DNA from: Calditrichaeota bacterium AABM5.125.24
Lineage (GTDB): Bacteria; Electryoneota; AABM5-125-24; Hatepunaeales; Hatepunaeaceae
DNA length: 7,412 nt
Assembly (NCBI GenBank): GCA_002127415.1
Contig: MWJR01000287.1
Location: 1-7,412, forward strand
Direction: 5' to 3'
Below are positions 7,109-7,412 of this stretch, piece after piece. Below the pieces are notes generated by a model. That model was not told the origin of the DNA. It was given only the letters and a program-made list of their open reading frames with translations, and made no database searches. The first letter of the stretch is position 1. The number at the start of each line of letters is the position of its first letter. The position numbers were made by a program, and so were the translations under genes.

Positions 7109-7144
7109 CGAAGGGGACCCACGCTGGAACCGAAAAGGGACCCA
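7109..7144. repeat. Paired GGGACCCA direct repeats, resembling IS21-family end repeats
   Basis: CGAAGGGGACCCA (7109-7121) recurs as CGAAAAGGGACCCA (7131-7144), a 22-base period. Read on the minus strand this gives TGGGTCCCTTTTCG followed by TGGGTCCCCTTCG. IS21-family elements carry short multiple repeats of this general look near their ends, where the transposase binds. No istA or istB coding sequence is visible, so at best this is a remnant end. Confidence 0.35.
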
Positions 7145-7194
7145 GGATTGAAATTATTTTTCGGGATTTTTCAGCGTCTGTAGGTTTTTCCGGC

Positions 7195-7229
7195 ATGAAA
7201 GTGATTTCGCCTCCAGAAATGACCTTCAT
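7195..7229. repeat. Imperfect inverted repeat (14-base arms)
   Basis: ATGAAAGTGATTTC (7195-7208) faces GAAATGACCTTCAT (7216-7229) across a 7-base loop; 12 of 14 positions pair. One of the two exceptions becomes a G-U pair in minus-strand RNA. No T-run follows on either side, so it is not a terminator. It may be a protein-binding site or part of an element end. Confidence 0.5.
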
Positions 7230-7313
7230 AGACGGGCGCTGACGTGATTTCTCGTGGTTGGTTATATCAAAGTATGCCCCAAAAACCACCCGAAAAGTGC
7301 GAAAACGATGCCT

Positions 7314-7337
7314 GTAGTGGTGGTAGAGCACCACTAC
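7314..7337. repeat. Perfect 9-bp hairpin directly abutting the right terminal repeat
   Basis: GTAGTGGTG (7314-7322) and CACCACTAC (7329-7337) are perfect inverted copies with a 6-base loop, GTAGAG. The arm ends at the last base before the terminal repeat begins at 7338. There is no matching hairpin inside the left repeat. It could be an insertion hot spot, the end of another element or unrelated. Confidence 0.7.
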
Positions 7338-7412
7338 TATTAATCAGTGCAGAATATTGTTGACAAATGTGGTTGTTTGATGTATATTGTTCTTTATGGA
7401 AATCCAAGATGC
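7338..7412. repeat. Right copy of the 75-bp perfect terminal inverted repeat
   Basis: This is the exact reverse complement of 1-75. Here the 13 codons that end the beta-helix gene on the left are not preceded by an open frame: a TAG lies in frame a few codons upstream, so on this side that stretch is not coding. This shows that the sequence belongs to the repeat and not to the beta-helix family. Reading rightward it has a promoter and then an ATG at 7396. Confidence 0.95.
7360..7388 (+). promoter_or_regulatory. Outward-facing sigma-70-like promoter in right terminal repeat
   Basis: TTGACA (7360-7365), 17 bases, TATATT (7383-7388) on the plus strand. The ATG at 7396 opens a frame (M-E-I-Q-D) that leaves the window, beginning where transcription would start, so the message would be leaderless. 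No Shine-Dalgarno sequence precedes it. Confidence 0.6.

Larger units (their letters stand above)
6522..7337. other. Long region without a convincing protein gene
   Basis: This stretch combines the leader and promoter of the beta-helix operon (6522-6721) with about 600 bases where I find no credible coding sequence. Short open frames exist on both strands but show no recognisable motif, and their compositions look like chance translations. What it does hold is structure: a possible rightward promoter (6743-6771), a weak terminator-like hairpin (7021-7044), two GGGACCCA-type direct repeats (7109-7144) and two inverted repeats (7195-7229, 7314-7337). The mix suggests remnants of mobile elements, with the last inverted repeat abutting the terminal repeat. 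Confidence 0.6.

Noticed and set aside
7059..7334. Minus-strand open frame of 91 codons in the right-hand noncoding stretch
   Set aside because: It runs through the GGGACCCA repeats, the 7195-7229 inverted repeat and into the 7314-7337 hairpin, has no clear ribosome-binding site or motif, and its sequence matches no family I know.
1..7412. tRNA, rRNA and CRISPR arrays
   Set aside because: No cloverleaf with a T-loop-like motif, no rRNA-like conserved stretches and no regularly spaced direct repeats were seen by eye on either strand.

Overview
The window carries two very large, co-oriented genes on the minus strand, transcribed right to left. Both encode secreted right-handed parallel beta-helix proteins. 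The downstream-most bases and the far right end are identical 75-bp sequences in inverted orientation. The second protein ends in a clear type IX secretion (Por) sorting domain with the FPNYPNPFN / VYDVQGR / SGIYFVRLE signature. Both signal peptides are predicted to be cut just before a glutamine. These traits point to an uncultured member of the FCB superphylum (candidate phyla of the KSB1, Marinimicrobia, Cloacimonadota or Calditrichota kind). The promoters look like ordinary sigma-70 promoters and there are usable Shine-Dalgarno sites, which argues against Bacteroidota proper. The exact lineage cannot be fixed from this sequence.

Layout from left to right. Bases 1-75 are the left copy of the terminal inverted repeat. 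Bases 33-3113 (minus) encode a 1026-residue beta-helix protein with a short TPR-like tail; its last 13 residues and its stop codon lie inside the repeat, and it has no sorting domain, so it is probably truncated. After a 12-bp gap, bases 3126-6521 (minus) encode an 1131-residue protein with two beta-helix halves, an Ig-like domain between them and the sorting domain. Upstream of it are a long leader with a GC-rich hairpin and a near-consensus promoter at 6693-6721. From about 6720 to 7337 I see no convincing protein gene. That stretch holds a possible divergent promoter, a weak terminator-like hairpin, a pair of GGGACCCA repeats resembling IS21-family end repeats, and two further inverted repeats. 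Bases 7338-7412 are the right copy of the terminal repeat.

The two genes most likely form one operon, transcribed from 6693-6721 and translated with possible coupling, since the ribosome-binding site of the second gene overlaps the stop codon of the first. The products would be exported by Sec; the first would then be passed by a type IX machine to the cell surface. The terminal repeat holds its own near-perfect promoter pointing out of the window at each end, with an ATG 8 bases beyond the -10 box. The simplest reading is that both window ends are the edge of a longer repeated element, probably an insertion sequence, present in inverted copies on either side of the operon. An assembly effect is an equally serious explanation for the exact 75-bp length. 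The most unusual material is therefore at the ends and in the right-hand noncoding stretch rather than in the two large genes.
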